Virus record (IMG/VR): IMGVR_UViG_3300033388_003241 | Location: 1 to 29,774 of that record | DNA: 29,774 nucleotides | Direction: 5' to 3' (one strand) | DNA from: a virus | In this document: positions 1-6,840 of the stretch, piece after piece | Numbering within the stretch: position 1 is the stretch's first letter | How the letters are laid out: every line of letters begins with the position of its first letter | The notes under the pieces: generated by a model | Databases searched by the model: none | Told to the model about the DNA's origin: nothing | Seen by the model: the letters and a program-made list of their open reading frames with translations, nothing else | Translations under genes and position numbers: made by a program

Positions 1-2973
1 TTGATAGATGGTATTGACATTGGTGTAGCTGTACCTCTCAACACAGCTAAAGTCACCAACGCTACCCATACTGGTCAGGTCACGGGTGCGACAGCACTGG
101 CATTAGATATCACTGCGATTACGGCCCAGCCTGCCTCTGGTGTGCTGGTCGGTACGGATACGCTCATTGTCAATGACGGCGGCGTATTATCCGAAGTCAC
201 GATGGATCAGATCGCTACGTTTACTGGAGCGGGTGGTGCGCCGGTAGATTCAGTCTTTGGCAGGACTGGCGTAGTTACCGCCCTGCAAGCAGATTACGAT
301 TCATTCTTCCTGACACCTGCAGAAGGTAATGCAGCGTATGGTGCGATTGCTGATGTCTCCCTGAACACAGCCAAAGTTACTAACGCCACGCATACAGGAC
401 AGGTAACCGGAGCAACAGCATTAGCTCTTGATATTACTGCTGTCACTGCTCAACCAGCAGCAGGGGCGTTGGTTGGGACAGATACGTTCATCGTCAACGA
501 TGGTGGTGTCTTGTCCGAGATTAATGCTACGGATATGGCTACGTTCTTTGCTGGTGGTGGTGCCCCAGTAGATAGTGTATTTGGCAGAACTGGAGCTGTG
601 ACAGCTCTACAGGCTGACTACGATGCCTTTTTTCTCACTCCGGCTGAAGGCGATGCCGCCTATGGAACTATTGCAGCAGTAGCCCTCAACACTGCGAAAC
701 TTACTAATGTACCAACCGCATTAAGTGCGGGTACGATTACAGCTATTACCTATGGAATCACCAGTGACGGTGGAGCAGATGATATTGTACTACCAGAAGC
801 TACTACCAGTGTAGCCGGACTTTTAGGGGCAGCTAAGTGGGATGAGATTGTAGCTAATACGCTGAAGATTAGTTACACGGACGCAGCCGCTGTTGCCTTG
901 AATACTGCCAAGATAACAAATGCTAATCATACGGGCGATGTAACAGGAGATACGGTTTTAACTATCGCAGCAAAGGCTGTCGATATAGCGATGCTTGCTG
1001 ATGGGGTAGACGGCGAGTTGATAACTTGGGATGCGCTTGGAGTAGCTGCTACAGTTCCGGTGGGTACAGCCACTCATGTACTAACCAGTAACGGCCCAGG
1101 TGTAGCACCCACCTTCCAAGTTCCGACAGGTGGAGGCGTAACTGATCACACTCTGCTGACAAATATTGGAGTTAATACTCACGCTCAATTAGATACCCAT
1201 CTTGCAGACGCTACTCTGCACTTCACTGAAGCATCAATTGATCATACAGCTATTTCAAACATTGGTACAAACACCCATGCCCAAATAGACACACACATTG
1301 CAGATGCCACACTTCACTTTACCGAAGCAAGCATTGATCACCTTAATATTTTAAATATTGGTACGAATAGTCACGCAGCAATAGATGCTCATATTGCTAT
1401 CGCTGTCACCAAGGTCGGTACTCCAGTTGATAATCAGATCGGTGTCTGGACTGGTGACGGTACATTAGAAGGAGATGCTGATTTCTTGTGGGACGGTTCT
1501 GGAGGAGCGAATACTGCTCTACGGGTAACTGCTCCAGTGGGTTTGACAAGCGGGTATCTGGTAGACATTTACGCCGATCAAGCTACTAAAACACAAGCTG
1601 CCGTCCGAATAATACAGAATGATAATTTAGCAACTGCTGATGCTTTGCTCTTACAGCAGAATAGTACCAGTTCCAGTGCTGTTGCACTTGAAGTCAGTCA
1701 TCTGGCAACCAGTTCCGCCTCGTATGTGGCTCGCATAAGAACGGCCGGCGTTCATGCCGGTTCTCTTCTGCGTTTACATCACGACAATCCGTCCTCTGCT
1801 GGTGATGGTCTTACGATAAAAGTTGATGGTTCAGGTGTTGCCATCAATGTAGAACTCGGTGATATTGTCACTGTCGACAATGTTGAAGCAGCTCAGTTCA
1901 TCGGTGACGGTTCCTTACTGACAGGTCTTCCTGGCGGTGGTGATGTCACCAAAGTAGGAACCCCTGTCAACAACCAGATAGGTGTGTGGACAGGTGATGG
2001 CACATTAGAGGGCGAGGCTGATCTAACCTACGATGGTACTACTTTCAGTATAGCTGCCGATCTTGGTATTACTGGTGATTTAATTATATCGGCAACAGCA
2101 CCTACCGTTTTATGGTCTGAAACTAACGGAACTGCTAATAATAAAAACTGGGTCATGGCTGCTGATGTCGATCAGTTCTATATACAGCTTTTCAATGATG
2201 CTATGTCAGCGGCTGCAAAAGTCTTCACTATTGATAGGACGTTAAATGTTGCTGATTTGTTTTCGTTTATTGGTGATGTAAATGTAACTGGTGACATCAC
2301 GCTTACCGGTACTGTTGATGGCATCGACATTGCAACAGATGTTGCAGCCAACACTGCGAAGGTGAGTAACGCTACCCATACCGGACAAGTGACAGGCGCA
2401 ACCGCATTAGCGTTGGATGTCACAGCAGTCACCGCCCAACCCGCAAGTGGCGCATTGGTTGGCACTGATACAATCATCGTTAATGATGGTGGCACTTTAT
2501 CCGAAGCAACTATGGATCAGGTTGCGACCTTTGCTGGCGACACTAAACGATACGTTCAGGTCAGCGGATCGGGTGCAGCTCAAGTCATAACTGGTACGCC
2601 GATCACGATGGATCTGAGCGTCAGCGATATCACCACAGGAGCAGGCGACTTTACGCTGGCGGCTGATGCCGTGACTGTCATCAATGCTGGTACTTACAGA
2701 ATATCAGCTCAATGCACAGTTGCGGATACCGATACGGCTGGTTCGGCAAGAACAACCATCGAGCTTGCAGTAGAAGTCAATTCTTCGCCTGTTGCTGGAT
2801 CAGTGACAAGGGACTATCATCGAGAAACCGAGGACAATACAGGGACTGTGAATTTCTTCGTTACATTAAGTGCCAATGATGTAATTCGGTGTCGGTTGGA
2901 TCGATTGGGTGCTACTACGAATATCCAAACAATCCCGACACTTTGTAAACTAAATATAGAGTTAATAAGCTAA
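1..2973 (+). CDS. Tail fibre protein with internal repeats and C1q-like C-terminal domain (5' partial)
   Basis: Long repeat-rich fibre that probably recognises the host surface. The frame is open at the window edge; the first codon is TTG, but residues 2-7 (IDGIDI) are the middle of a motif found again near residue 773, so the true start lies upstream. The repeated segment NTAKVTNATHTG begins at residues 14, 122 and 784, with diverged copies at 230 and 301. The first units repeat every 108 residues and contain APVDSVFGRTG and LTPAEG motifs common in phage fibres. A 32-residue repeat (NTHAQIDTH, ADATLHFTEASIDH) starts at residues 390, 422 and 454, and VTKVGTPV recurs at 469 and 649. The last ~130 residues are beta-rich and resemble a C1q/TNF-like jelly roll, a common trimeric receptor-binding tip. 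Fibre role is well supported by composition; receptor unknown. Confidence 0.85.
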   Translation: MIDGIDIGVAVPLNTAKVTNATHTGQVTGATALALDITAITAQPASGVLVGTDTLIVNDGGVLSEVTMDQIATFTGAGGAPVDSVFGRTGVVTALQADYDSFFLTPAEGNAAYGAIADVSLNTAKVTNATHTGQVTGATALALDITAVTAQPAAGALVGTDTFIVNDGGVLSEINATDMATFFAGGGAPVDSVFGRTGAVTALQADYDAFFLTPAEGDAAYGTIAAVALNTAKLTNVPTALSAGTITAITYGITSDGGADDIVLPEATTSVAGLLGAAKWDEIVANTLKISYTDAAAVALNTAKITNANHTGDVTGDTVLTIAAKAVDIAMLADGVDGELITWDALGVAATVPVGTATHVLTSNGPGVAPTFQVPTGGGVTDHTLLTNIGVNTHAQLDTHLADATLHFTEASIDHTAISNIGTNTHAQIDTHIADATLHFTEASIDHLNILNIGTNSHAAIDAHIAIAVTKVGTPVDNQIGVWTGDGTLEGDADFLWDGSGGANTALRVTAPVGLTSGYLVDIYADQATKTQAAVRIIQNDNLATADALLLQQNSTSSSAVALEVSHLATSSASYVARIRTAGVHAGSLLRLHHDNPSSAGDGLTIKVDGSGVAINVELGDIVTVDNVEAAQFIGDGSLLTGLPGGGDVTKVGTPVNNQIGVWTGDGTLEGEADLTYDGTTFSIAADLGITGDLIISATAPTVLWSETNGTANNKNWVMAADVDQFYIQLFNDAMSAAAKVFTIDRTLNVADLFSFIGDVNVTGDITLTGTVDGIDIATDVAANTAKVSNATHTGQVTGATALALDVTAVTAQPASGALVGTDTIIVNDGGTLSEATMDQVATFAGDTKRYVQVSGSGAAQVITGTPITMDLSVSDITTGAGDFTLAADAVTVINAGTYRISAQCTVADTDTAGSARTTIELAVEVNSSPVAGSVTRDYHRETEDNTGTVNFFVTLSANDVIRCRLDRLGATTNIQTIPTLCKLNIELIS
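40..687 (+). repeat. Two 324-bp tail-fibre repeat units in tandem
   Basis: Units at 40-363 and 364-687 encode nearly the same 108 residues; further related copies begin at 688 (diverged), 901 (diverged) and 2350. The first 24 residues of units 1 and 2 are identical, yet 15 of 24 codons differ synonymously, so the units are protein-level rather than recent DNA-level repeats. Confidence 0.85.
1168..1401 (+). repeat. Three 96-bp tail-fibre repeats (32 residues each)
   Basis: Starts at 1168, 1264 and 1360, the third shortened. Each encodes an NTHAQxDTH or NSHAAIDAH segment, and the first two continue with ADATLHFTEASIDH. This HTH/SIDH pattern is common in fibre shafts of marine phages and prophages. 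Confidence 0.8.
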
Positions 2974-3263
2974 TGGCAATAACTAAAGAAATGTTTGTAG
3001 AGGGTGTAATAATTCTTGAGGATGGTCAGATTGATATCGTCACCAGAACACAGTATTTCGATGAAGGCTTTGTCGTAACTTCCAGAAAGGACACACGCCG
3101 GATTGATGTCGGTGATAGTGTGGCGACAGAGAGCGATCTGATTAAGGATGTTGTGAATGGCAACTTACACAAGCAGTCCAGAAGGGACGCAAGAGCTATA
3201 GCTATATTAGCTGAGATTGAAAAGGCTAAAGGCGATCCCCCCGCCAGGGGACCATTAGGATAA
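2973..3263 (+). CDS. Small tail-fibre-associated protein, 96 aa
   Basis: Start ATG shares its A with the fibre stop codon (TAATG), so translation is probably coupled to the fibre gene. The protein begins MAITKEMFVEGVIILEDGQI and has a short beta-type N-terminal half (EDGQIDIVTRTQYFDEGFVV, then an R-rich turn and a DVGDSVATES stretch). A charged helical half follows (RRDARAIAILAEIEKAKG). Short proteins with an EDGxIxVRxxT-type core and a GD/DARVxAI segment often follow fibre genes in tailed phages, where they may be tail accessory proteins. That family link is from memory of the pattern, not a search. No catalytic motif or membrane segment is visible. Confidence 0.65.
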   Translation: MAITKEMFVEGVIILEDGQIDIVTRTQYFDEGFVVTSRKDTRRIDVGDSVATESDLIKDVVNGNLHKQSRRDARAIAILAEIEKAKGDPPARGPLG

Positions 3264-3269
3264 ACCTAA

Positions 3270-3341
3270 ATGGAAATAATATTCACAGCATATTGGGAAA
3301 GCACACCGGGCACACCGTTGGTAGCGCCGCCAGAGGAATAA
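3270..3341 (+). CDS. Possible 23-aa micro-ORF
   Basis: ATG at 3270 is preceded by AGGA at 3257-3260 with a 9-nt spacer, a usable ribosome-binding site. The 23-residue product starts MEIIFTAYWES and ends APPEE. The xFTAYWEsTPGTPL pattern looks like the beginning of a longer phage virion protein, so it could be a truncated remnant as easily as a true small gene. It ends just before the inverted repeat at 3345, so it might also be a leader ORF. Low confidence. Confidence 0.3.
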   Translation: MEIIFTAYWESTPGTPLVAPPEE

Positions 3342-3344
3342 GGT

Positions 3345-3440
3345 CCGTTAGATTCTGGCTGTTCCAATAACATTTCCTAGCCGCCCTTACCAGCCACATA
3401 GCACGCACGGGAGTTAAGCTGGTTCGTAATCATCTAACGG
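3345..3440 (+). ncRNA. Candidate structured RNA element (unassigned)
   Basis: CCGTTAGAT (3345-3353) is the exact reverse complement of ATCTAACGG (3432-3440), closing a 96-nt element. Inside it, ACCAGC (about 3388) can pair with GCTGGT (about 3418). A tRNA was considered because of the stem and a GGTTCG string, but D and T arms cannot be drawn and there is no CCA. No known family recognised; could be a leader/antitermination structure or chance. Confidence 0.3.
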
Positions 3441-3485
3441 TTTGTTCGATACCTTTCAATCGATTGGAGTAGGAAAAAACCGGTT

Positions 3486-3497
3486 CGTTCTTTAAAA
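3486..3497 (+). promoter_or_regulatory. boxA-like antitermination sequence
   Basis: The string CGTTCTTTAAAA matches the rrn boxA consensus TGCTCTTTAACA at 9 of 12 positions and is very close to the boxA-type leader strings of pseudomonad-like rRNA operons. It lies downstream of the inverted-repeat element and upstream of the lysis cassette, a sensible place for Nus-dependent processive antitermination. Single match by eye; chance occurrence is possible. Confidence 0.3.
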
Positions 3498-3617
3498 ACC
3501 TGCTTTCGCAAGTCTATTTACTATTCTAATCATAAAGGCTCCTCAGGTGTTTTTATTTGTTTCGAAGAAAGGTATGTTGCATAATGCCACCTCTATCCAC
3601 TTATATTTGGTTTATTA

Positions 3618-3977
3618 ATGAAATCTTTCGAAGTCCTTAATGCCCAGCCGGTACTGGATAAACTAGCCAAGCAAGATTTGCCACTGGCAGTTTCAGTAAA
3701 ACTATTGGAGCCATTTAAAAAAGCTGACGACATTCATAAAACAATCCTGGAAAAGCGTTCAGCATTGTTTGCAAAATACGGTAAGCTTGATAAAAAGACT
3801 AAAGAAACTCATGTTCTTCCCAAAAATAAAGTTAAATTTGCAAAAGAGTACACTGAGCTGATGGAAACCGAATTGAAATGGGAAACTGATCCAATTGAGA
3901 TTAGCGAATTTGGCGATACTGTTAATTTATCTGTCAAAGAAGTAGCGCAAATCACCTGGTTTCTGAACGTAGCTTAA
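3618..3977 (+). CDS. DUF1617-like phage protein, 119 aa
   Basis: Charged helical protein opening MKSFEVLNAQPVLDKLAKQD, then LPLAVSVKLLEPFKKADDIH and a K/E-rich helix with ILEKRSALFAKYG. The short C-terminal part has alternating hydrophobics (LSVKEVAQITWFLN). The layout (short target helix, 'LP.kvsykl.k..k' strand, long helix, small C-terminal lobe) resembles DUF1617-type small phage proteins. Its role is unknown. No membrane segment or signal peptide. It is the first gene after the 354-nt gap, so it may be the first translated gene of the lysis-cassette transcript. No strong Shine-Dalgarno is seen before the ATG. Confidence 0.65.
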   Translation: MKSFEVLNAQPVLDKLAKQDLPLAVSVKLLEPFKKADDIHKTILEKRSALFAKYGKLDKKTKETHVLPKNKVKFAKEYTELMETELKWETDPIEISEFGDTVNLSVKEVAQITWFLNVA

Positions 3978-4001
3978 GCGTGCTCTATATGTAATTCCCA
4001 C

Positions 4002-4397
4002 ATGGATACAGCGATACTGGTACGTCAGTACCATAAAACGCACACATCTGGGATTCTCATCGTTAATGGTGAGATCTTTTATACAATGGAGCGACCGTGG
4101 TTAAACAATCGCCGCAATGCGTCTTGTATTCCGTCTGGGGAATATTCCGTGGTATTTTTGCCACGGAGTGCCAGTGGCAAGTACAAGAAAGTCTGGCACG
4201 TCCTCAATGTAAAAAATCGATCCGGCATCTTGATTCACAACGGAAATCTTGTGGCTCACAGCCGTGGCTGCCTTATTCTTGGTGCCAAAGCAGGTCAGTT
4301 AAGTGGAAGACCTGCAGTCCTTCAGAGCCGCACTGCTATGCGTAAACTTCTGGAAAGCGTAGGGACCGAACCTTTTTCATTAAATATTCCATACTGA
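4002..4397 (+). CDS. DUF5675 family protein, putative endolysin (YkuD-like motif)
   Basis: 131 aa. Matches the DUF5675 pattern: GILIVNGE (17-24), ERPW (30-33), SCIPSGEY (41-48), SGILIHNGN (74-82) and HSRGC (86-90). The paired 'IH.G ... SRGC' (H79, C90) resembles the His/Cys active-site signature of YkuD L,D-transpeptidases, which suggests action on peptidoglycan peptides; this is inference. No signal peptide or N-terminal membrane anchor is present, so release would depend on the downstream holin candidates. In N4 the endolysin (gp61, unrelated in sequence) sits at the same place between tail genes and portal. The gene ends 10 nt before the holin ATG. The alternative is a non-lytic cell-wall or accessory role. 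Confidence 0.7.
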   Translation: MDTAILVRQYHKTHTSGILIVNGEIFYTMERPWLNNRRNASCIPSGEYSVVFLPRSASGKYKKVWHVLNVKNRSGILIHNGNLVAHSRGCLILGAKAGQLSGRPAVLQSRTAMRKLLESVGTEPFSLNIPY

Positions 4398-4407
4398 GGA
4401 CAAACTC

Positions 4408-4938
4408 ATGTTAAGCACAATTCTTGGCATATTCACATCCGGAGGCTTCGGTGTTATAGCCGGTCTCGTTGGATCTTGGGCAACTAAACGGGAAGAAAGG
4501 AAAACCCTGGAGTTAAACATAAATCATGAACTCGCAATGGCAGAAATTGAAGCAAAACGTGATGCTCAGGACCAGGCTCACTCGCTTGCTCTCGCTGATA
4601 AAGGGATGGAGCTGGCACAGCTCGAAGGCGAAATTGCAGTCGATACTGCAGAAATGGATAATGTGGGCGAAACTATCCGCGCTCAGGGAAAATCAAGTGG
4701 TAATGCTATTGTTGATGGCATTCTACGTTTTGTGCGCCCTCTTATTACTGGTTATCTTCTGGTAATCGTAACTGTAATTGGTTTCAAGCTGCATACGTTA
4801 CTTGGTGGTTTTGAAAGCCTACCTATCAACGATGTATTTGAACTCTACAAGCACATAATTTATCAAACAGTTTTTCTTACAGTTACTGCAGTTGCCTGGT
4901 GGTTTGGTAGTCGTGGTGTTTCAAAAGGTAAAAAATAA
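4408..4938 (+). CDS. Three-TM holin, GTA_holin_3TM type
   Basis: 176 aa with hydrophobic segment 1 at about 3-22, a long charged helical region (about 26-95, E/K/A-rich), segment 2 at about 107-130 following FVRPLITGYLL, and segment 3 at about 147-168 ending in WWFGSRG. This layout and the RPLIT signature match the 3-TM holins first noted in gene-transfer agents. It would form lesions in the inner membrane and release the DUF5675 protein. Good ribosome site (GAGGA, start ATG). Its stop codon overlaps the next gene by one base (TAATG). Confidence 0.75.
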   Translation: MLSTILGIFTSGGFGVIAGLVGSWATKREERKTLELNINHELAMAEIEAKRDAQDQAHSLALADKGMELAQLEGEIAVDTAEMDNVGETIRAQGKSSGNAIVDGILRFVRPLITGYLLVIVTVIGFKLHTLLGGFESLPINDVFELYKHIIYQTVFLTVTAVAWWFGSRGVSKGKK

Positions 4939-5330
4939 TGACTACTGCTCACTTAGATCAGGAAATCCATGACCTTAATACGAGGATGGCATTGGTTGAG
5001 CATGACTTAGCCATCATCGCAGGTATGCGGAAATGGGTGATCAGCGGTGTCATTGCCATCATATTACAGGCAGGCGGTGTTCTGTATACCTATGGTCAGC
5101 TAACTGAAAAGGTTAATGCGATGGGTAGCAAAACAGTTGTATCTGATGTTAGTTCAAACAGAGCGGTGCTTGCCGATCATAGTGGTGAGATACAAAGTGT
5201 TCGTACTGAACAAGCCAGGATTCGTGAACGTATAGATATACTGAACGATAAATCCCATCCCGTCACGTTGCATGATTACACTAAACTTGAAACAAGGATG
5301 GAAAGAATTGAAACTAAAGTTTTCCAATGA
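4938..5330 (+). CDS. Single-TM coiled-coil membrane protein (XhlA/DUF7201-like)
   Basis: 130 aa. An N-terminal heptad helix (LDQEIHDLNTRMALVEHDLA) precedes one membrane segment at about 33-55 (WVISGVIAIILQAGGVLYTY) and a C-terminal coiled coil (about 85-130, with RTEQARIRERIDILND and KLETRMERIETKV). Haemolysin XhlA-like and DUF7201 phage proteins share this short coil-TM-coil arrangement and accompany holins. Could be a holin partner or an inner-membrane spanin-like protein. Overlaps both neighbours by 1-4 bases, so it is translated as part of the cassette. Confidence 0.6.
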   Translation: MTTAHLDQEIHDLNTRMALVEHDLAIIAGMRKWVISGVIAIILQAGGVLYTYGQLTEKVNAMGSKTVVSDVSSNRAVLADHSGEIQSVRTEQARIRERIDILNDKSHPVTLHDYTKLETRMERIETKVFQ

Positions 5331-5548
5331 ATAACGGAGACTGGATCAAAGAATATCGAGTCTTTCCGCGCTTGTTCGCGGTCTTCTACCTGTACGTCAT
5401 GTGGGAAGTAGTGAACTGGGCAATGAATCTCACTGACATGAGCAATGCCCAAGCTGCATTTGCAGCATCAGTTGTTACAGCAGCAGCTGCATTTTTTAAA
5501 TTTTACGTAGAGACTGGCAAATCTACGGGAGCTTACGACGAAAAATGA
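5327..5548 (+). CDS. Two-TM holin-like protein, 73 aa
   Basis: Starts MNNGDWIKEYRVFPRL, followed by membrane segment 1 at about 16-35 (FAVFYLYVMWEVVNWAM), a short acidic loop with two Asp residues, and Ala-rich membrane segment 2 at about 43-62 (AFAASVVTAAAAFFKFYV), then a short polar tail. The size, D/W-K-x-Y-R-x-x-P-R start and two helices match small podovirus class II holin-like proteins. Two holin-like genes in one cassette suggests a holin/antiholin pair; which is which is unknown. ATGA overlap with both neighbours. Confidence 0.65.
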   Translation: MNNGDWIKEYRVFPRLFAVFYLYVMWEVVNWAMNLTDMSNAQAAFAASVVTAAAAFFKFYVETGKSTGAYDEK

Positions 5549-6045
5549 AACTAAATTTAACTATATTAGCTCTTCTGATTTTCTTATCTTTTTATATTCT
5601 GCCGGCAGCTGCCAATGGCGGACATGAAGGACCACCTGGGCCTCCTGGACCCGCTGGTCCGGAGGGACCAGTAGGACCGACAGGTCCGGAAGGTCCCCCG
5701 GGCAATAACGGTATTACAACAGTTGAACATTTTAATCTTACTGAAATTGAAAATTATAATAAGACCAAGGGATATTGGACAAATTCAGAGATTTCCGAAA
5801 TGTATGCAGCTACATCTGCGTTATCAGGTCTGGATTTTGATAGCACCACAAATAAGCTTCAATTAGGTATTTCTGCAGGCGGATATGGCAGCCAGACAGA
5901 TTTGGCTGTCGGTATAGCCAAAAGCTGGGATTCTGATAAAACAGGTGATGTACTCTTCTCTTTCAAAACAAATCTCCAGGAATCTGGACATGATGATAAG
6001 CGGCCTTGGACTGCGTCAGCGGTATGGAAACTGAATCTGAAGTAA
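5545..6045 (+). CDS. Collagen-repeat protein with signal peptide and YadA-like outer-membrane anchor
   Basis: 166 aa. Residues 1-23 form a signal peptide (positive start, hydrophobic core, PAAA before N24). Residues 29-55 are about nine Gly-X-Y triplets rich in Pro (GPPGPPGPAGPEGP...). A short helical stalk follows (about 57-88). The last ~75 residues look like a YadA-type anchor: ALSGLDFDSTTNKLQLGISA, then a GGYGSQTDLAVGIAKSW hairpin and two more alternating strands ending AVWKLNLK. In trimeric autotransporters each subunit gives four strands of a 12-strand barrel and the passenger is exported through it. This would be a miniature phage-encoded trimeric outer-membrane protein displaying a collagen stalk. 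The final residue is Lys, not the usual aromatic. The role (surface change, superinfection exclusion, lysis) is open. Overlaps the next gene by 22 bases. Confidence 0.7.
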   Translation: MKLNLTILALLIFLSFYILPAAANGGHEGPPGPPGPAGPEGPVGPTGPEGPPGNNGITTVEHFNLTEIENYNKTKGYWTNSEISEMYAATSALSGLDFDSTTNKLQLGISAGGYGSQTDLAVGIAKSWDSDKTGDVLFSFKTNLQESGHDDKRPWTASAVWKLNLK

Positions 6046-6542
6046 AAGATTATCCACCGGAGCAGGACGCTGAAGAAGTCGTCCTTTCCCGCTGGGATAA
6101 AATTAAGCAGTGGATTGAGATAGCTATGGCTACCAAGAAACTGTACCTGCTTGTGATGTCATTCTTTGCAATCACAGGCGGCTCTGCTGTAGTTGGATTG
6201 GTAACAAATACTAATCCACTACGAGATGCCGCCATCGAAGTTGGATTGGTCGATGACGTGTTGACAATAAAAGAGGACAGTGTTGACAATCATCTGCACG
6301 AAGAAATAACCAAATTAATTTCTGAACTAAGAAAAGTTCAAGAAGAAGTTCATATACTAGAAACCCGTCCCAGCCGCGCTGGAACAGCCGGGCTGGAGGG
6401 TCCGCCTGGTAAGAATGGTATCGACGGAAAACCCGGTAAAGACGGCAAAAATGGTCGAGATGGTAAAGACGGTATCGGAGCAGGCTTATCAGCAGCAGAG
6501 ATCGATACTGCTTTCGAAGAGCATATTGCAGGAGATCACTAA
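6024..6542 (+). CDS. Inner-membrane protein with coiled coil and charged collagen repeats
   Basis: 172 aa from ATG at 6024 (METESEVKDY); an in-frame TTG at 6006 is possible but less likely. A cytoplasmic acidic N-terminus is followed by a positive patch (KK at 38-39), one membrane segment at about 40-60 (LYLLVMSFFAITGG), then a presumably periplasmic part: a coiled coil at about 88-118 (EITKLISELRKVQEEVHILE) and ten Gly-X-Y triplets at about 126-155, mostly GKD/GKN/GRD. K-D pairs of this type stabilise bacterial collagen triple helices. The preceding gene encodes an outer-membrane-type protein with its own collagen segment and overlaps this gene by 22 bases, as spanin gene pairs often do. A trimeric envelope-spanning partner is an inference. 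Confidence 0.65.
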   Translation: METESEVKDYPPEQDAEEVVLSRWDKIKQWIEIAMATKKLYLLVMSFFAITGGSAVVGLVTNTNPLRDAAIEVGLVDDVLTIKEDSVDNHLHEEITKLISELRKVQEEVHILETRPSRAGTAGLEGPPGKNGIDGKPGKDGKNGRDGKDGIGAGLSAAEIDTAFEEHIAGDH

Positions 6543-6835
6543 TGAATTTACAGGATATAGGAACTGTATTTGGAATGATCGTTGTTGCTTTGGGGGGAGC
6601 AGGTACTGCTGGTAAATATTACGCAGAGAGCGAATTTATTGCTAAAGCAGACCCAGCACCCTATGATCACGTATACGTTCTGGTTGCTTCACAAAACTTA
6701 AAGTTGTTGTATGATGCTGAAGACGAGCTGGAAGTATTACAACGCAAGGTAGCTAATGGTACCGCCACTTCGGAAGATCGTGAGCGTATTGCAACTCTCA
6801 AGGAGCGTGTCAGGCATTTACAAGAGGCGAAGTAG
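6542..6835 (+). CDS. i-spanin-like protein (N-terminal TM plus coiled coil), 97 aa
   Basis: MNLQDIGTVFGMIVVALGGA forms an N-terminal membrane segment (about 5-24). A linker (about 25-48) is followed by a long charged helix (about 52-97) with heptad-like spacing (LYDAEDELEVLQRKV, ERIATLKERVRHLQE). This is the shape of Rz-type inner-membrane spanins: N-in, one TM, periplasmic coiled coil. No lipobox protein (o-spanin) was found overlapping it. The ATG shares one base with the stop of the upstream gene (TAATG). It could equally be a holin regulator. Confidence 0.55.
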   Translation: MNLQDIGTVFGMIVVALGGAGTAGKYYAESEFIAKADPAPYDHVYVLVASQNLKLLYDAEDELEVLQRKVANGTATSEDRERIATLKERVRHLQEAK

Positions 6836-6840
6836 CACAC

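Larger units (their letters stand above)
3264..3617. other. Intergenic region between tail fibre and lysis cassettes
   Basis: The only gap over 300 bases in the window. It holds a possible 23-codon ORF (3270-3341), a 9-bp long-range inverted repeat (3345-3353 with 3432-3440), a small inner pairing (ACCAGC near 3388 with GCTGGT near 3418), a TCGAT/ATCGA pairing near 3447-3464, and a boxA-like string at 3486-3497. A weak -10-like CATAAT (3580-3585) has no good -35. No convincing intrinsic terminator was found. Confidence 0.6.

Noticed and set aside
1-2973. Diversity-generating retroelement target in the fibre
   Set aside because: No reverse transcriptase or template repeat is present, and repeat differences are mostly synonymous, not adenine-directed amino-acid changes.
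3231-3263. C6 run near the end of the 96-aa gene as a frameshift site to extend into the 23-aa ORF
   Set aside because: The 23-aa ORF is in the same frame but separated by two stops, and no downstream pseudoknot or long alternative frame exists.
3345-3440. tRNA-like element (9-bp closing stem, GGTTCG string)
   Set aside because: No D-arm or T-arm can be drawn at the correct distance, the closing stem is too long and no CCA or discriminator follows.
3583-3639. ATG at 3583 with an 18-residue frame overlapping the next gene
   Set aside because: No ribosome site, overlaps the clear DUF1617-like start, and the product has no recognisable pattern.
5629-5709. DNA hairpins in the collagen region (for example CTGGTCC with GGACCAG)
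   Set aside because: They follow from the repetitive Gly-Pro codons and need no separate explanation.
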